64,000 nt of DNA from Metopolophium dirhodum (taxonomy: Eukaryota > Arthropoda > Insecta > Hemiptera > Aphididae), in the NCBI RefSeq assembly GCF_019925205.1, contig NC_083563.1, positions 8,680,001 to 8,744,000 of the forward strand. The letters are read 5' to 3'. The translations under genes and the position numbers were made by a program. Under the pieces are notes generated by a model. It was not told the DNA's origin. It was given only the letters and a program-made list of their open reading frames with translations, and made no database searches. Positions 11,289-23,710 of the stretch are shown here, piece after piece; position 1 is the first letter of the stretch; every line of letters begins with the position of its first letter.

Positions 11289-11738
11289 CTACTTTTTAGT
11301 TGAAAGTAAATATTTTTATTAAACGTTTAAGAAATATGTTATCCGGTGTTTTCGGTACCTATATCAGAATACCGGTATAATGTTATTTGGTAATAATTAC
11401 CGTTGTTACCATAGATATTATAATAATGGATAGGACACGCCTATACTTGCTTCGTAAGAGGTTGCGGTTTTTTTGGGGGAAGAGAGAAAGTTCAATATCT
11501 GCGAGAGATATTACGGCGACGTCGTGGGGACAATCCTTTTTTTTTTTTTTGGTCCATGTCCCAAAATGACAACGGATTATTGTATTGTCATCCAAGACCA
11601 AGGTCTATACCAATTTTCAGAATTTTTCATCTTCAAAAAGTGCCTCAAATCGAGCGCGCAAGATTTGATCACAGACAGACGTGAAACCAAACTTAAGAAA
11701 AGTGTTAAAAAACAATACTAACCATCAGAGCCATAGAT

Positions 11739-12994
11739 TTTTTTTTTTTTTTTTTTTTTATTGGTCTTGAAATCTATAAAATTTCTGCTTCGACAACTTG
11801 GTCATTAGCATGTTACTATAAATAATAGATACATAATATTTATAGTGGGTAACAGATCTAAGAATTAAATACAAAAAGATACAATAGAAACAGTTTTAGA
11901 TTAGTTCGTTTAGTAATTTGTACATTGAAAAGGGGTTGACTAGAGTAGCTTGAGTAATTTGGTTGTCTTAAAGAATTCGATGGTGTTGATCTCATTTTCA
12001 GGATTTGGGCCTAGACTTGCTCCAATTTGGTGGCTTATATTGAGCTCCTCTCTTTGTTGTATGTAAATTCTACATTCTTCAAATATGTGTTTTATTGTAA
12101 TTGTTGTGCCACATGATTGGCATATTGGTGGATTTCCTTTGCTCATTATGTACTCATGAGTTAGTCTTGTGTGGCCAATTCTGGCCCTATTTAGTTTTTT
12201 TTCATTTGTGGTACTAATATTGGGATTTCTTCTCCATCTTTGGACCGTTTGTTTAACTTGGTTTAATTTGGTGTTTTGGAAGTTCCATATATTTTGCCAT
12301 ATTATAGTGGTGTCTCTTTGAATTTGTTTTCTTATGTCAGAGTATGATGAAATGTTAATATATTGTGAATTCGGTGAATTGATTGCTAATTTAGCTTGTT
12401 TATCTGCCCTTTCGTTGCCGATTATTCCAATGTGTCCAGGTATCCAGATTAATTTTATATTGTTGTTCTTTTGGTTTGCTTCCTCTAGTCTATTCTGAAT
12501 TTGAATTGCTATGTCGCTCGGATTGAATTTATTTTTTACACTAATTAGTGTACTTAACGAGTCGCTTAGAATGATATGTTTTTGGTTTTCCTTTTTGTTT
12601 ATATATTTTATGGCTAGCAATATAGCAAGTGCTTCGGCTGTATATATGGAACATGTCGATGGTAGTTTGAATGATGTCTGTGAATTGTTTTTTATTATGG
12701 CTATTCCTACCCCTTCGTCATTTTTGGAGGCATCTGTATATAGTTCTTGAAATTCATTTTGGTTCTCTAGAGTATTTTTCAGAAGGTTTTTGTATATAAG
12801 TGGAGGCGTGTTTTCTTTACGTAGAGTATTCAATTCTGTGTTTATTTTATATATGCTTGTCCATGGAGGACAAATTATTTTTTCTTTTTTTATTATTTGT
12901 GGAATCTTGGTGTAGTTTTTATTATTTTGTAGATCAAGGGTTATGTTGCTAGTTGAAGCTGGGTTATTTGTTAATCTGATTAGTCTCGCAGCGT
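11739..12994 (-). mobile_element. 5'-truncated non-LTR retrotransposon (LINE) insertion
   Basis: The minus-strand 3' end is a poly(A) tract, seen as a T run at about 11,739-11,759. The sequence CCATAGATTTTT occurs directly outside the tail (11,731) and again at the other end (12,995), as expected for a target-site duplication. The insert of about 1.25 kb carries only the C-terminal RNase H part of a retrotransposon polyprotein, so reverse transcription stopped early. Confidence 0.85.
11940..12994 (-). pseudogene. LINE ORF2 fragment: RNase H and C-terminal zinc knuckle
   Basis: An open frame of about 350 residues without internal stops, but lacking endonuclease and reverse transcriptase. It shows an RNase H fold with its four acidic residues in order: YTDASK, YTAEALA, LSDSLSTLISVK and GNERADKQAK, plus WIPGHIGI. 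A C-terminal cysteine/histidine motif follows (CQSCGTTITIKHIFEEC), typical of insect I/Jockey/R1-type elements. The apparent ATG at 12,998 lies in the target-site duplication, so it is host sequence and not a real start. The reading frame simply begins at the 5' truncation. Clade assignment within LINEs is uncertain. Confidence 0.8.
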
Positions 12995-13338
12995 CCATAG
13001 ATTTTTATGATAGAGTGTAGTGACCATTTACATTTTTCTGGTTGGTAGCCTGGAGAAACCATTTTTTAAACTAATTTGTAGTATTTGTTTTTATTAGTTA
13101 TACCATCAGGATAAAAGATATCATTTTTTTCCAGTTTTTGGAAACAATTTGAAGTCCATCCTCAAATTCTATGATTATAAAATTTCTGAAAACAACGCAA
13201 TAATACAATTATCATTAATATCCTAAAAAATAATGACAAATTTGTTAATTTGAAAATATAATATTTTTAAAAGTGTGTACCTATGTTGTATATAGGTACA
13301 TATTTACAGTTGATATACATCGTTGAAATTTTTTTATA

Positions 13339-14878
13339 TTATATGTCTGAATGCATTAGAGGAATTGATGCGAAAGAACCAAATTTTCTGCGTATTGCAA
13401 AAAGACAATTTTTATGTTGAATTTCTTCTATTGGCCAAAACAGTTCTTCAGAAAGATTTTCTACTATGTAAATATCCAATAAAGAAGATTTGCATGGTAT
13501 TTCAAACATATTATTTAACCTTAAAAATGTTCTTCCAATTAAGACTTTATTATTATTTTCTTTATGATGAGCAATATTATTTATAATTATAATGTCACCA
13601 TTGTATAAAGTACAGCAGTCATTTTTAGGATCATTACAAATTAGAGTGAAAGCTTTGCACTTTATACTTGAATACTGTGGATTCTTTGAAGTCAAGAGTA
13701 AAGGTCCCTCATAATGTTGTTTTCCGTATGTATAATCTATAGTTGTATCACAATCACAATTCATATTTACAAAACAAGAATTCTTTTCATTTACTCTTCG
13801 AACAATTTGCTGCAAAGGCCTGTCATCTTTTCTAATCATTTTTTTAATTTGTTGCATATAATTCTCAAACTGAAATGTAGAAAAGTTATCTAACGAACCA
13901 TATTTTTTTACATATTTTGTCAAATGGACAAGAGCATGTATATTATGGGAAACATGGTGAATCCCATAGATATCTTTGAACGTTTCTACAAAATGGCCCA
14001 ATAAACTATTGCAATATTCCAAATACTCAGGTATGTTACAATATTTGCTTGAACACAGCAATCGAATGGCAACATGTAAACATAAAAAATTGTTAAATAT
14101 ATCATTTTTTAAATGATTTTTCAGTATAACAGCACCAATATATAACAAAAACATCCTTAGTTCAGTTGATTTCCATTGCCTAAACATATTTAATGAACGT
14201 GGCTTCCTCTGAAACTCTAGTGGTACATAAGGTAAAATATATTTTTTTATATCTGTAGAAATAGCCTCATGTTTTTTGAAAGACAGCCTCACCCGAAGAC
14301 TACCAGTTAGCCATAAGGTCAATAGCTTTTTGGTGACTCTTAAGCAAATTAAATGTTGGTAGTCAAATGGTACACAAGTCACCAGTCCTAAATTTGGTAT
14401 TTCAAGTAAGGAAGTTTCACCTGTATGATATTCCTCATCCTCTTGATTTTTAAATTGCTCATCAGTTCTAAAGCTAGCATTATTATTAGGGAAACAAATA
14501 CGATGTTCAACATATTCCCCTTCAGTCATACATTTTGTGCAACTGGAATAACCTCCATGACCCTTTATACACAGCATAAAGCGTTTTGCTGGTCAATCTA
14601 CCGAGAGGCGAGAAGCCTTTAATCTTGAAACCATATGTTTTCCCATCATAAAATATTCCGTTTATAGTCATATCACAAATTTCATGAATAAAATCTGATA
14701 AAAAGTCATTGGAGCTTTCAGGTTTTTTGTTCTTTCCATGATATAAACCAACCATAAAAACATGGTTATATTGAAAAACAGAACATAATATTGGCCATAA
14801 CTGACTATTGGATGAAGCTGATATTGGTAAACCATCAATGTTTACCATAATTTCTACATCACATGCAATTATTTAAAA
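13339..14878 (-). pseudogene. Transposon-derived protein (CACTA/EnSpm-like DDE group)
   Basis: Two minus-strand frames form one protein: 14,878-14,522 (open above the ATG at 14,848, with CDVEIMVNIDGLPI and VFMVGLYHG) and 14,577-13,339. The second begins near KGHGGYSSCTKC and contains FPNNNASFRTDEQF, PFDYQHLICLRVTKKLL, RKPRSLNMFRQWKSTELRMF and an FENYMQQIKKMIRKDDRP tail. I recognise this order from a multicopy transposon protein family in insects and cnidarians with a DDE-type core. The exact superfamily is uncertain. The two frames differ by one base near 14,560-14,590, and no N-terminal part is visible above 14,880, so this is a decayed fragment. No terminal repeats were found. Confidence 0.65.
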
Positions 14879-14880
14879 AT

Positions 14881-14995
14881 TTAAAGTAGATGCTGTGCGC
14901 CGTCGGGGCCCCTTGAGCCAACGATTAGCAGCCCTCTACAGGGACATTGCCCCGGCTGCCCCTGCGGTTGTTGCGGCACTGTTATGACTGGTAAT
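14881..14995 (+). other. Short GC-rich segment with a 33-codon open frame
   Basis: About 65% GC where flanks are near 25%. On the plus strand one frame reads through to a TGA at about 14,986 with Ala-rich residues ending LYRDIAPAAPAVVAALL. Neither the source nor the function is recognised. It could be the 3' exon remnant of another mobile element. Confidence 0.35.
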
Positions 14996-15267
14996 TCAGT
15001 TATTGATATTATAATATATATTTATACTATTTGAAGAAAAAAAGCATATAACTAGAGCAGTAAAGCAATATATTATATATTACTATAGTTTAAGGATTAT
15101 TAAGAGAATATTTTTGGATTTTTTAGAACATATTAGAATCATATTTTAAACCTAATAATCCATTATTTACTTATAATTAACTTATATTATTGTAATATAA
15201 TATAAAAACATGAATAACATTTTGTTAGATAGTTTATTTAAATATTATAATTTTTCAACTCACATTT

Positions 15268-15386
15268 GTCAACGACCACACCACGTTGAATACACCAGTT
15301 CTCGTCCGATCACTGAGGTTAACCAACGTCGGGCGTAGTTAGTACTTGGATGGGTGACCGCTTGGGGAACACTACGTGCCGTTGGC
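15268..15386 (+). rRNA. 5S ribosomal RNA, variant copy
   Basis: 119 bases match the arthropod 5S rRNA from end to end: GTCAACGACCACACCACGTT at the 5' side, TCTCGTCCGATCAC, GTCGGGCGTAGTTAGTACTT, GGATGGGTGACCGC and a CCGTTGGC 3' end that pairs with the 5' end. A T run (TTTTTT) follows directly, as expected for a polymerase III terminator, and the internal A-, intermediate- and C-box regions are present. Against the consensus as I remember it there are several changes: GTC for GCC at the start, GAGGTTAACCAACG in place of GAAGTTAAGCAACG, and an extra G in CTTGGGGAAC. A lone diverged copy outside an array may be a pseudogene. Confidence 0.85.
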
Positions 15387-17329
15387 TTTTTTGCTTTTTT
15401 TATAAACTTTACTTCTTTATTTATTAAAAGAAAAAAATTTAAGTAAAATTTGTCGATTTCAGTTCATACAAATGATTTAAACTTACGTGCCATTCACTCC
15501 AAATTCCCTTAGTCCCTACACCCTTGTTTTGTCAATATAAATAATGTCCATCGCGTTTGCAATCATTAACAATTCATAACTTTCTTAATTAAATTTTGTT
15601 TAGTTCGCCAAAGCATTCTAACCAATTAATATACCTACTTTCACTAATTATACCTACTTGTCTTATTCTGTACTGAAACGTAATCATATAGAATATAATA
15701 TGCCTGTTATTATTGATTAATGTATTATGTATTAATTGTATACCTACGCACCTTTACAAGTCATTATATTATTTTTTTGTTATCGCTATAAACGTTTTGT
15801 AAGTCAAAATAAATGCCATTCGATTTTATGTGTCAATACTCAATTTAGTCGTCGTTTGCCTTTGCTCTTTGCATATGCAGTGAAATCTCGATAACTCGAA
15901 TCGATGACAGGCACAAAAAAAAATTTAAAAAATTAAAAAAAAAAAAAAACACACATTGTAAAATCAATACATTCATTGCTTTGCTCAGAATCTAAAATAG
16001 TATCTATTTTAAATATATAGACAAAAATAATTCAACCACAAGTTAAATTAAACGCTTACTTTTGAATATTATTATTTTAATTTAACACCAATATTTAAAT
16101 AAGTTTAAACACTGATAATTTTTATGAGGCATAAAAATTAATTTTAGACTGATTGGACTTTATTTTTGGGTCTGTCGTCATATTTCGGAGCAGTAAAAAT
16201 ACCAAGATTTTCAACTTTAATATTTTTTCTAGTTGGTAGTTTGTAGTGTCAAAAAGTAACATATTCTCCGTACTTGTTTTAATAGTTTTAATTAATAAGT
16301 AACCAAGTTTTCGACAAAATCTATTCTCTTATTTTTTTTAAATTAAAAAACCAATAACCGTATATCTTGAACTGTTCACCAAAATATGTTTATATTAGCA
16401 ATTTCTATGCATGGAATAATTTTCAAAATATTTTAACTCTTTTTGAGAACTTTAGAAATTTGAAATTTTTCGAATTTTTTTGTTGTTTTTTCAATAATTG
16501 TTGATAAAAAACTTTTGCTTTGTCAAAAACATTAAACATTTAATACAAAGTGTAACATTAGATCTTATTACTGGAAGAAAAAAAAAGTTGAGGGTTCCTC
16601 ATATGTTTTTTGTGAGTGTTTTAAGTTTATTACAATTATTGTTCATATTTTTTAAAATTAAGTTCATAATTCATATTCAATGGTATTATTTAATTAATTG
16701 GTCATTACAATAAAACAAACATTGACACTGACTATTACAGACACCAAGTCATGTTTTGAATTTATTAAAGCTATTATTTTTGTAAAATAGAAAAATAAGA
16801 TAAAACAAACTGATAATTTAGTTTTTAGATTCTGAGTGGAACGATGAATGTATTGATTTTAAAATGATGTGTTTTTTTTAAATTTTTTTTTGTCTATGTA
16901 CACAATAAGTAGTCGAAATAATGCTTCGATTTTCAACTTCAGTATCTTGTTCGATTAGAAAGTGAATATTGTTGGTGGTTAAGCATTTAAAGTTCAAAAA
17001 TTGACAAAATAATGAAAAATCACGAAAATTAGCAAATTATTTTGAGTTAAGAAAAAACTTAGAATATTTTTTCGGTTATTTTGTTGAGATTGTATAATAT
17101 TATTCGTGGGTACTTGAAACTTCTAAAGTATACTAATATATTATATCTATGATAGTATCACGGTTTTTTGTTGATGTATAACGCGTTATAAAGTACCTAA
17201 TGGATATTGTGATATGATTAATTTGGAATTTATTATAGGTCAATTATTTTTTTTAATACTATAGATAAGTACCTATATAATATGTCTTAAACCTAGACTG
17301 ACATACCGTCTCCGCTCAGAATCGTTTTT
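15387..17329. repeat. AT-rich stretch with fragments of the GATTCTGAGCG family
   Basis: No gene seen. At about 15,880 there is a CAGTGAAATCTCGATAACTC end like those of pogo/Tigger elements. At about 15,905-16,000, 16,825-16,890 and 17,305-17,330 there are segments of the family at 1,005-2,665 (CACACATTGTAAAATCAATA, ATTCTGAGTGGAACGATGAA, CCGCTCAGAATCGTTTTTCT). A 71-codon frame at 16,498-16,713 is low complexity. Confidence 0.5.
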
Positions 17330-20300
17330 CTTACAAAAAAAAATTGAAGGAGGGTGTTGGCGCCCACAGGCAAATGAATTTTAAAAAACAAAAAAAAATT
17401 TAAATTTAAAACATCAAACTAAAATGACCAGAATTTTAAACAGAAAAAATCTATTCAAAATATTTAGTTCATTAATGATGGATTATTCAAAGTGCACCAG
17501 GTTATCAATGTTCAAAAAGTCTATACAAAAAATTCAACTAGAGATACATAACAAAAAAAAAATTGAAAGAGGGTTTTGGCGCCCGCAGGCAAATGCATTT
17601 TAGAAAACAAAAAAAAAATTTAGAAAAAAATATTATTGTAGGAATACACATTAAAGTCTATACAAAAATTTCAACTAGTCACATAACAAAAAAAAAAAAT
17701 TGAAAGAGGGTGTTGGCACCCGCAGGCAAATGCATTTTAGAAAACAAAAAAAAATTTAAAAAAAATATTATTATAGGAATACACATTAAAAAGTATATAC
17801 AAAAAATTCAACTAGAGTTACATAACAAAAATAAAAATTGAAAGAGGGTGTTGGCGCCCGCAGGCAAATGCATTTTAAAAAACAAAAAAAAAATTTAGAA
17901 AAAAATTTAGAAAAAACTATTCAAAATATTTAGTTCATTGAAGAATGATTATTCATGGGGCACCAAGTTATCAATTTTCAAGTCAATACAAAATATTCAA
18001 CTAGAGTTACAGTACTAAAAAAAAAATTGAAGGAAGGTGTTGGCGCCCGCAGGCAAATCGATTTTAGAAAACAAAAAAAAAATTTGGAAAAAAATTTAGA
18101 AAAAACTATTCAAAATATTTAGTTGATTAAAGAATTATTCAAAGGGTAACAGATTGTCAATGTTTAAAAAATTTGGCTAGAGTTAAAATCATAAAAAAAA
18201 AATGAAGGGAGGTGTTGGCGCCCGCAGGCAAATCGATTTTAGAAACCAAAATTAAATTTGGAAAAAAATTTAGAAAAAACTATTCAAAATATTTAGTTCA
18301 TTAAAGAATGATTATTCATGGGGCACCAAGTTATCAATTTTCAAATCAATACAAAATATTCAACTAGAGTTACAATACTAAAAAAAAAAAAATTGAAGTG
18401 AGGTTTTGGCGCCCGCAGGCAAATCAATAATAGAAAACAAAAAAAAAATTTAGAAAAAAATATTCAAAATATTTAGTTCATTAAAGAATGATTATTCATG
18501 GGGCACCAAGTTATCAATTTTCAAGTCAATACAAAATATACAACTAGAGTTACAGTACTAAAAAAAAAATTGAAGGGAGGTGTTGGCGCCCGCAGGCAAA
18601 TCAATTTTAAAAAACAAAAAAAAAATTTGGAAAAAAATTTAGAAAAAACTATTCAAAATATTTAGTTCATTAAAGAATTATTATTCATGGGGCACCAAGT
18701 TATCAATTTTCAAGTCAATACAAAATATACAACCAGAGTTAGCGTACTAAAAAAAAAAAATTAAAGGGAGGTGTTGGCGCCCGCAGGCAAATCGATTTAA
18801 GAAAACAAAAAAAAAATTTGGAAAAAAATTTAGAAAAAACTATTCAAAATATTTAGTTCATTAAAGAATGATTATTCATGGGGCACCAAGTTATCAATTT
18901 TCAAATCAATACAAAATATTCAACTAGAGTTACAATACTAAAAAAAAAAAATTGAAGGGAGGTTTTGGCGCCCGCAGGCAAATCAATAATAGAAAACAAA
19001 AAAAAAATTTAGAAAAAACTATTCAAAATATTTAGTTCATTAAAGAATTATTATTCATGGGGCACCAAGTTATCAATTTTCAAGTCAATACAAAATATAC
19101 AACTAGAGTTACAGTACTAAAAAAAAAATTGAAGGGAGGTGTTGGCGCCCGCAGGCAAATCAATTTTAAAAAACAAAAAAAAAAATTTGGAAAAAAATTT
19201 AGAAAAACTATTCAAAATATTTAGTTCATTAAAGAATGATTATTCATGGGGCACCAAGTTAGCAATTTTCAAATCAATACAAAATATTCAACTAGAGTTA
19301 CAATACTAAAAAAAAAAAAAATTGAATGGAGGTTTTGTCGCCCGCAGGCAAATAGATTTTACTGTATGAATACTCATTACAAAGTACAAACTAACATGCC
19401 CAGAATCTTAAACAGAAAAAACTATTCAAAATATATAGTTCATTAAAGAATTATTCGAAGGGTACCAAATTTTCAATGTTTAAAATATTTGGCTAGAGTT
19501 ACAGTACTAAAAAAAAAATTGAAGAAGGTGTTGGCGCCCGCAAGCAAATCGATTTTAGAAAACAAAATTGAATTTGGAAAAAAATTTAGAAAAAACTATT
19601 CAAAATATTTAGTTCATTAAAGAATTTTTCAAAGGGTACCAAATTTTAATGTTTAAAAAATTTGGCTGAAGTTAAAATCATAAAAAAAAAATTGAAGGGA
19701 GGTGTTGGCGCCCGCAGGCAAATCGATTTTAGAAAACAAAAAAAAAAATTTGGAAAAAAATTTAGAAAAAACTATTCAAAATATTTAGTTCATTAAAGAA
19801 TGATTATTCATGGGGCACCAAGTTATCAATTTTCAAGTCAATACAAAATATTCAACTAGAGTCACAGTACTAAAAAAAAAATTGAAAGGAGGTGTAGGCG
19901 CCCGCAGACAAATCGATTATAGAAAAAAAAAAAAAAATTTAGAAAAAACTATTCAAAATATTAAGTTCATTAAAGTATGATTATTCATGGGGCACCAACT
20001 TATCAATTTTCAAATCAATACAAAATATTCAACTAGAGTTACAATACTAAAAAAAAAAAATTGAAGGGAGGTTTTGGCGCCCGCAGATAAATCAATAATA
20101 GAAAACAAAAAAAAAAATTTAGAAAAAACTATTCAAAATATTTAGTTTATTAAAGAATGATTATTCATGGGGCACCAAGTTATCAATTTTCAAATCAATA
20201 CAAAATATTCAACTAGAGTTACAATACTAAAAAAAAAAAAATTGAAGTGAGGTTTTGGCGCCCGCAGGCAAATCAATAATAGAAAACAAAAAAAAAATTT

Positions 20301-22785
20301 AGAAAAAACTATTCAAAATATTTAGTTCATTAAAGAATGATTATTCATGGGGCACCAAGTTATCAATTTTCAAGTAAATACAAAATATTCAATTAGAGTT
20401 ACAGTACTAAAAAAAAAATTGAAGGGAGGTGTTGGCGCCCTTAGGCAAATCAATTTTAAAAAACAAAAAAAAAATTTGGAAAAAAATTTAGAAAAAACTA
20501 TTCAAAATATTTAGTTCATTAAAGAATGATTATTCATGGGGCACCAAGTTATCAATTTTCAAATCAATACAAAATATTCAACTAGAGTTACAATACTAAA
20601 AAAAAAAAAAATTGAAGTGAGGTTTTGGCGCCCGCAGGCAAATCAATAATAGAAAACAAAAAAAAAATTTAGAAAAAACTATTCAAAATATTTAGTTCAT
20701 TAAAGAATGATTATTCATGGGGCACCAAGTTATCAATTTTCAAGTCAATACAAAATATTCAACTAGAGTTACAGTACTAAAAAAAAAATTGAAGGAAGGT
20801 GTTGGCGCCCGCAGGCAAATCGATTTTAGAAAACAAAAAAAAAATTTGGAAAAAAATTTAGAAAAAACTATTCAAAATATTTAGTTCATTAAAGAATTAT
20901 TATTCATGGGGCACCAAGTTATCAATTTTCAAGTCAATACAAAATATACAACTAGAGTTACAGTACTAAAAAAAAAATTGAAGGGAGGTGTTGGCGCCCG
21001 CAGGCAAATCAATTTTAAAAAACAAAAAAAAAAATTTGGAAAAAAATTTAGAAAAACTATTCAAAATATTTAGTTCATTAAAGAATGATTATTCATGGGG
21101 CACCAAGTTAGCAATTTTCAAATCAATACAAAATATTCAACTAGAGTTACAATACTAAAAAAAAAAAAAATTGAATGGAGGTTTTGTCGCCCGCAGGCAA
21201 ATAGATTTTACTGTATGAATACTCATTACAAAGTACAAACTAACATGCCCAGAATCTTAAACAGAAAAAACTATTCAAAATATATAGTTCATTAAAGAAT
21301 TATTCGAAGGGTACCAAATTTTCAATGTTTAAAATATTTGGCTAGAGTTACAGTACTAAAAAAAAAATTGAAGAAGGTGTTGGCGCCCGCAAGCAAATCG
21401 ATTTTAGAAAACAAAATTGAATTTGGAAAAAAATTTAGAAAAAACTATTCAAAATATTTAGTTCATTAAAGAATTTTTCAAAGGGTACCAAATTTTAATG
21501 TTTAAAAAATTTGGCTAAAGTTAAAATCATAAAAAAAAAATTGAAGGGAGATGTTGGCGCCCGCAGGCAAATCGATTTTAGAAAACAAAAAAAAAATTTG
21601 GAAAAAAATTTAGAAAAAACTATTCAAAATATTTAGTTCATTAAAGAATGATTATTCATGGGGCACCAAGTTATCAATTTTCAAGTCAATACAAAATATT
21701 CAACTAGAGTCACAGTACTAAAAAAAAAATTGAAAGGAGGTGTAGGCGCCCGCAGACAAATCGATTATAGAAAAAAAAAAAAAAATTTAGAAAAAACTAT
21801 TCAAAATATTAAGTTCATTAAAGTATGATTATTCATGGGGCACCAACTTATCAATTTTCAAGTCAATACAAAATATTCAACTAGAGTTACAATACTAAAA
21901 AAAAAAAAATTGAAGGGAGGTGTTGGCGACCGCAGGCAAATCGATTTTAGAAAACAAAATTAAATTTGGAAAAAAATTTAGAAAAAACTATTCAAAATAT
22001 TTAGTTCATTAAAGAATTATTATTCATGGGGCACCAAGTTATCAATTTTCAAGTCAATACAAAATATACAACTAGAGTTACAGTACTAAAAAAAAAATTG
22101 AAGGGAGGTGTTGGCGCCCGCAGGCAAATCAATTTTAAAAAACAAAAAAAAAATTTCGAAAAAAATTTAGAAAAAACTATTCAAAATATTTAGTTCATTA
22201 AAGAATGATTATTCATGGGGCACCAAGTTATCAATTTTCAAGTCAATACAAAATATTCAACTAGAGTTACAGTACTAAAAAAAAAATTGAAAGGAGGTGT
22301 AGGCGCCCGCAGACAAATCGATTATAGAAAACAAAAAAAAAATTTAGAAAAAACTATTCAAAATATTAAGTTTATTAAAGTATGATTATTCATGGGGCAC
22401 CAAGTTATCAATTTTCAAGTCAATACAAAATATTTACCTAGAGTTAAAGTACTAAAAAAAAAATTGAAGGGAGGTGTTAGCGCCCGCAGGCAAATTGATT
22501 TTAGAAAACAAAAATGAAATTTGGAAAAAAATTTACAGTAGAAACACACATAACGAAGTTCAAACTAAAATGTCCTGAAACTTAAACTGAAAAAATTATT
22601 TAAAATATTTAGTTCATTAAAGAATGATTATTCATGGGGCACCAGATTTTCAATGTTTAAAAAATTTGGCTAGAGTTAAAAACATAAAAAAAAAAAATTG
22701 AAGGGAGATGTTGGCGCCCGCAAGCAAATAGATTTTAGAAAACAAAAAAAAAATTTGGAAAAAGTTTGACTGTAGGAACACGCTT
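17330..22785. repeat. Satellite DNA array, about 30 tandem monomers
   Basis: Every monomer carries a conserved GC core, GGTGTTGGCGCCCGCAGGCA, then A-tracts, then TATTCAAAATATTTAGTTCA, TATTCATGGGGCACCAAG and TTCAACTAGAGTTACA. Counting the core gives about 30 copies from 17,353 to 22,712. Spacing is mostly 175-190 bp, with shorter (about 137) and longer units in the first kilobase. A block from about 19,015 to 20,020 is nearly identical to 20,865-21,870, an offset of 1,849 bp or about ten monomers, which shows higher-order amplification. The 66-codon frames at 19,246 and 21,095 are the same repeat translated twice and not genes. Spacers are part of the monomer and similar to each other, so this is not a CRISPR array. 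Confidence 0.95.
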
Positions 22786-23710
22786 TAGGAGTACACGGGT
22801 ACTCAGCGTACTCCCAGGTATAGCTGGTTAATCTACCGGTTAATCTATCTAAAATATTTATACAAAAAAATCTACTAGAGTTCAATGAATTGAAAAAAAA
22901 ATTGTTTGGGAAATCTGTGTGAAATAACACTAAACAAAAGAATACACTTGAAGCTAAATACTGCAATACATATTAACTACAATCCAGAAACTAGGTATTG
23001 TTTACATTATAATAATACGAACAGTTATTATGATCAGAGGTGTATCACCGTAATATATGTATTAGAAAATGTATAAAAACGAATGTACTTTATTTATAAA
23101 GGATGCAAAAAAATTAAATCAGAAAAAGGTCCTGCACGGACTCTATTATGTGATTGTAATTTATGAAGGACATAAAATAATGTTTAATTTAAAATAATAT
23201 TGTGTTTGGCTGGGTCTACAGTCAATATTAAATAACAAACTATAAAGTCCAAATGCAAATAAAAACATAGTCAGATATCTGTTTTAGTCTTTGTAAATAT
23301 GTGCGGAAAAAAATTAGATTTAGTACAATGTAAGAAAATGTGGAAAGAAAACCCTGAGAATTCTTTGACAGTAGGATAATAAAACACAATACTATATATT
23401 AAATTAAAACTATTGATTTTATACATTTTCTATTTACAAAAGCTCATAAGTATTGAAAACCTTATAAAATCCTAAAAAAATTATATTTTGTTATATTTTA
23501 AAATACATTTTATAATTTGTTGTGTTAAAAAAATCATTATTTAATGTTGGCTGTATTTAAGTTTTTAATAACTATACTGGTACAACTCTAGCTGACAGTC
23601 TTTAAGACCGTGTTAAAAACTATAATAATTAGTTAACGTCTAATTTACTGTCCTATCCTAACCTAACCTAACATAACCAAATTAATAATATTTAAATATT
23701 TTCTTTCATT
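22786..23710. other. Gene-free flank of the satellite
   Basis: No supported gene. A unique segment with GTACACGGGTACTCAGCGTA near 22,790 follows the last monomer. At about 23,653-23,668 three CCTAA units in a row (the arthropod telomere unit TTAGG reversed) are too few to mean a telomere. Confidence 0.5.

Noticed and set aside
11387..11721. Overlapping short frames on both strands near 11,400-11,700
   Set aside because: No conserved motif; frames run into homopolymers and the region looks like non-coding repeat flank.
13323..13586. Plus-strand frame over the transposon fragment
   Set aside because: Shadow of the minus-strand transposon protein.
19246..21295. Identical 66-codon frames at 19,246 and 21,095
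   Set aside because: They are the same satellite monomers translated twice; the identity reflects the duplicated block and not protein selection.
17330..22785. Regularly spaced repeats resembling a CRISPR array
   Set aside because: Units are over 130 bp, the intervening sequence is itself repeated, and the context is an intron-rich animal genome.
23650..23676. CCTAA repeats suggesting a telomere
   Set aside because: Only three units; similarly short runs occur elsewhere (for example near 41,268).
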